Assembly (NCBI GenBank): GCA_002692855.1
Contig: NZMJ01000046.1
Location: 255,019 to 319,018, forward strand
DNA: 64,000 nt
Reading direction: 5' to 3'
From: Maricaulis sp.
Lineage (GTDB): Bacteria; Pseudomonadota; Alphaproteobacteria; Caulobacterales; Maricaulaceae
Program-made: the position numbers and the translations under genes
Notes under the pieces: generated by a model
The model's input: the letters and a program-made list of their open reading frames with translations, nothing else
Told to the model about the DNA's origin: nothing
The model's database searches: none
Shown here: positions 62,602 to 64,000 of the stretch, piece after piece
Layout: each line of letters begins with the position of its first letter
Position numbering within the stretch: position 1 is the first letter of the stretch

Positions 62602-63504
62602 TTGAACGATATGCCAGACGACGGAGAACGCATCGCCAAGGTGCTGGCGCGCGCCGGAATCGCGAGCCGCCGTGCGGTGGAATCGATGATCGAAGACGGC
62701 CGCGTCACGCTGAACGGCAAAACGCTGACCACGCCCGCCGTCAAGGTAACGTCCAAGGATCGCATCACGGTCGATGGAAAGGTCGTGGGCGAGGCCGAGC
62801 GCACCCGGCTATGGCGCTACCACAAGCCCGACGGCCTGGTCACGACACACAAGGACCCGCAAGGCCGGGAGACAGTGTTCGAGAAACTGCCCAAGGACAT
62901 GGGACGGGTGATCTCGGTCGGGCGACTCGATCTGACGTCCGAAGGTCTGCTTTTGCTGACCAATGATGGCGAACTGGCCCGCGCGCTCGAACTGCCCGCC
63001 ACCGGCTGGACCCGCCGCTATCGCGCCCGGGCCTTCGGCGATCTGACCGACGAGGGAATCGCCAAGCTGAAAAAGGGCATCACCGCCGAAGGCGTGAATT
63101 ACGGCCCCATCGATGTCGAGGTGGAGCGCAAGCAAGGCGGCAATATGTGGCTTCTGGTTTCCCTCAAGGAGGGCAAGAACCGAGAAGTCCGCAAGGCGCT
63201 GAACGCTGTCGGCCTGACGGTCAACCGGCTGATCCGGACCGCCTATGGTCCGTTCCAGCTTGGCAATCTGGACAAGGGCGAGGTCGGCTCGGTCGCCAAC
63301 CGTGTCCTTGTCGACCAGTGTGGGCACCTCCTGCCGAAGCTGAAGGAACAACTGACTGACGATGCCGGTGGCGGCACCGCGCACGCAAAAGCGGTCACAC
63401 GAAAGAAGCCGCCCATGGGCGACAAGCGCAAATCCGGCGGACGCCCTGCAGGCAACAAGCCGGGCGGCAAGCCCGCGGGCAAACCCGAAGGCCGCAAGCG
63501 GTGA
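62602..63504 (+). CDS. RluB-type ribosomal large subunit pseudouridine synthase
   Basis: Pseudouridine synthase of the RsuA/RluB group, which modifies 23S rRNA. An N-terminal S4 domain (RIAKVLARAGIASRRAVESMIEDGRVTLNGK) is followed by the catalytic domain with the nucleophilic aspartate in ISVGRLDLTSEGLLLLTNDGELARALE and the KEGKNREVRKALNAVGLTVNRLIRTAYGPF segment. A low-complexity basic tail (KRKSGGRPAGNKPGGKPAGKPEGRKR) is appended. TTG at 62602 has AGGG seven bases upstream; ATG at 62611 is an alternative nine bases later. The TGA overlaps the GTG of rsmD. Confidence 0.93.
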   Translation: MNDMPDDGERIAKVLARAGIASRRAVESMIEDGRVTLNGKTLTTPAVKVTSKDRITVDGKVVGEAERTRLWRYHKPDGLVTTHKDPQGRETVFEKLPKDMGRVISVGRLDLTSEGLLLLTNDGELARALELPATGWTRRYRARAFGDLTDEGIAKLKKGITAEGVNYGPIDVEVERKQGGNMWLLVSLKEGKNREVRKALNAVGLTVNRLIRTAYGPFQLGNLDKGEVGSVANRVLVDQCGHLLPKLKEQLTDDAGGGTAHAKAVTRKKPPMGDKRKSGGRPAGNKPGGKPAGKPEGRKR

Positions 63505-64000
63505 GGATCGTTGGTGGACAATTCAAGGGCCGGACCATTGCGGCCCCCAAGGGACCCGGCACACGCCCGACCTCGGACAAGGCGCGCGAATCCCTGTTCA
63601 ACATCATCGACCATGCCGACTGGGTACCCCCGCTTGAGGGTGCGCGGGTGATGGACATTTATGCGGGATCCGGTGCGCTCGGCCTCGAAGCCATCAGCCG
63701 CGGCGCCAGCTTCTGCCTGTTCGTCGAAACCAGCAGCGCCGCACGCGGCGCCATCCGCGACAACGCGGAACTGTTCCAGTTGTTCGGCAACACCCGCATC
63801 CACCGGCGGGACGCGACGTTTCTCGGAACCAAGCCGGCCGGCGTCGGCCCGCCCTTCGATTTCGCCTTCATGGACCCGCCCTATGGCTACGACCTTGGTC
63901 CCAAGACGCTGCGAACCTTGAAGGAGGGCGGCTGGCTCAAACCCGAGGCGCTCGTCATTCTCGAAGTCGGCTCGGATGAAGACCCGGACACGGCCGGCTG
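63501..64000 (+). CDS. rsmD: 16S rRNA (guanine(966)-N(2))-methyltransferase, partial
   Basis: Class I methyltransferase that modifies G966 of 16S rRNA. The start GTG 63501 overlaps the stop of the pseudouridine synthase gene (GTGA). MRIVGGQFKGRTIAAPKGPGTRPTSDKARESLFNIIDH is the family N-terminus; motif I is VMDIYAGSGALGLEAISRGAS and the catalytic (D/N)PPY motif is FMDPPYGYDLG. The gene runs off the right end of the window and its last about 20 codons are missing. Confidence 0.95.
   Translation, partial: MRIVGGQFKGRTIAAPKGPGTRPTSDKARESLFNIIDHADWVPPLEGARVMDIYAGSGALGLEAISRGASFCLFVETSSAARGAIRDNAELFQLFGNTRIHRRDATFLGTKPAGVGPPFDFAFMDPPYGYDLGPKTLRTLKEGGWLKPEALVILEVGSDEDPDTAG

Overview
The window is a dense, GC-rich (by eye about 63%) chromosomal segment of an alphaproteobacterium. 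Gene content points to the Maricaulales/Hyphomonadaceae-Caulobacterales side of the class: a cox operon with a CoxF-like small protein, DUF2093 and DUF4170 proteins, the alphaproteobacterial type of glutamate-cysteine ligase, an msbA/DUF374/waaA/lpxK/lpxL lipid A block and a TonB-dependent receptor. This taxonomic placement is inference from gene content, not from a marker gene search. I see no insertion sequence, prophage, CRISPR array, tRNA or rRNA. No gap between genes exceeds about 300 bases; the largest (554-850) is filled by a tandem glycine riboswitch.

Layout. 1-5.1 kb: partial gcvT behind the riboswitch, argS with an upstream lipoprotein gene, then ispH, a DUF1801 gene and rnhA (TTG start). 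5.2-11.4 kb: a large secreted protein of unknown function, an NfeD/SPFH membrane pair, a Prx5-type peroxiredoxin, a YqgE/AlgH protein, an EAL phosphodiesterase coupled to a GNAT acetyltransferase. 11.4-17.7 kb: aa3 cytochrome c oxidase operon, read leftwards: ctaC, ctaD, ctaB, coxF-like, ctaG, ctaE, DUF983, SURF1. 17.9-23 kb: two tandem secreted TPR paralogues, tldD, and a TonB-dependent receptor; a bidirectional terminator separates it from a POT peptide transporter with an unusual extracytoplasmic insertion. 24.9-29.6 kb: gshA, rsmE, an aldehyde dehydrogenase, ubiA. 29.7-32.6 kb: a coupled pair of M16 peptidase-like proteins, one with and one without the zinc motif. 32.6-39.6 kb: a METTL20-like methyltransferase, MarR regulator, crotonase, a class IV aminotransferase coupled to a sulfotransferase-like gene, small GNAT protein, an ArsR-SRPBCC pair with a perfect palindrome over the start codon, a serine hydrolase. 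39.7-46.9 kb: ubiD, an intergenic repeat, a tiny flagellar-rod-like ORF, an ACAD11-type kinase coupled to a secreted amidohydrolase, purD, xseA. 46.9-56.9 kb: envelope block (DUF2093, M23 peptidase, lpxL-like, lpxK, waaA, DUF374, an oppositely oriented tyrosine-phosphatase-like gene, msbA, DUF4170, a CysQ-like phosphatase, tldE). 57-64 kb: MAPEG, two small exported multi-cysteine proteins flanking a DsbA-like oxidoreductase, DUF4345, acyl-CoA dehydrogenase, TauE/SafE transporter, GNAT, tadA, an RluB-type pseudouridine synthase, and a partial rsmD.

Most of the window is housekeeping, and I found no unmistakable undescribed defence or mobile system. The strongest leads are the ArsR-SRPBCC autoregulatory site with a possibly leaderless mRNA, the two four-cysteine exported proteins around a DsbA-like gene, the tandem TPR paralogues sharing a C-x16-C signature, the 72-residue ORF that looks like the two ends of a flagellar axial protein joined together, the POT transporter with an inserted beta-rich domain, and the split ACAD11-like kinase/dehydrogenase pair.
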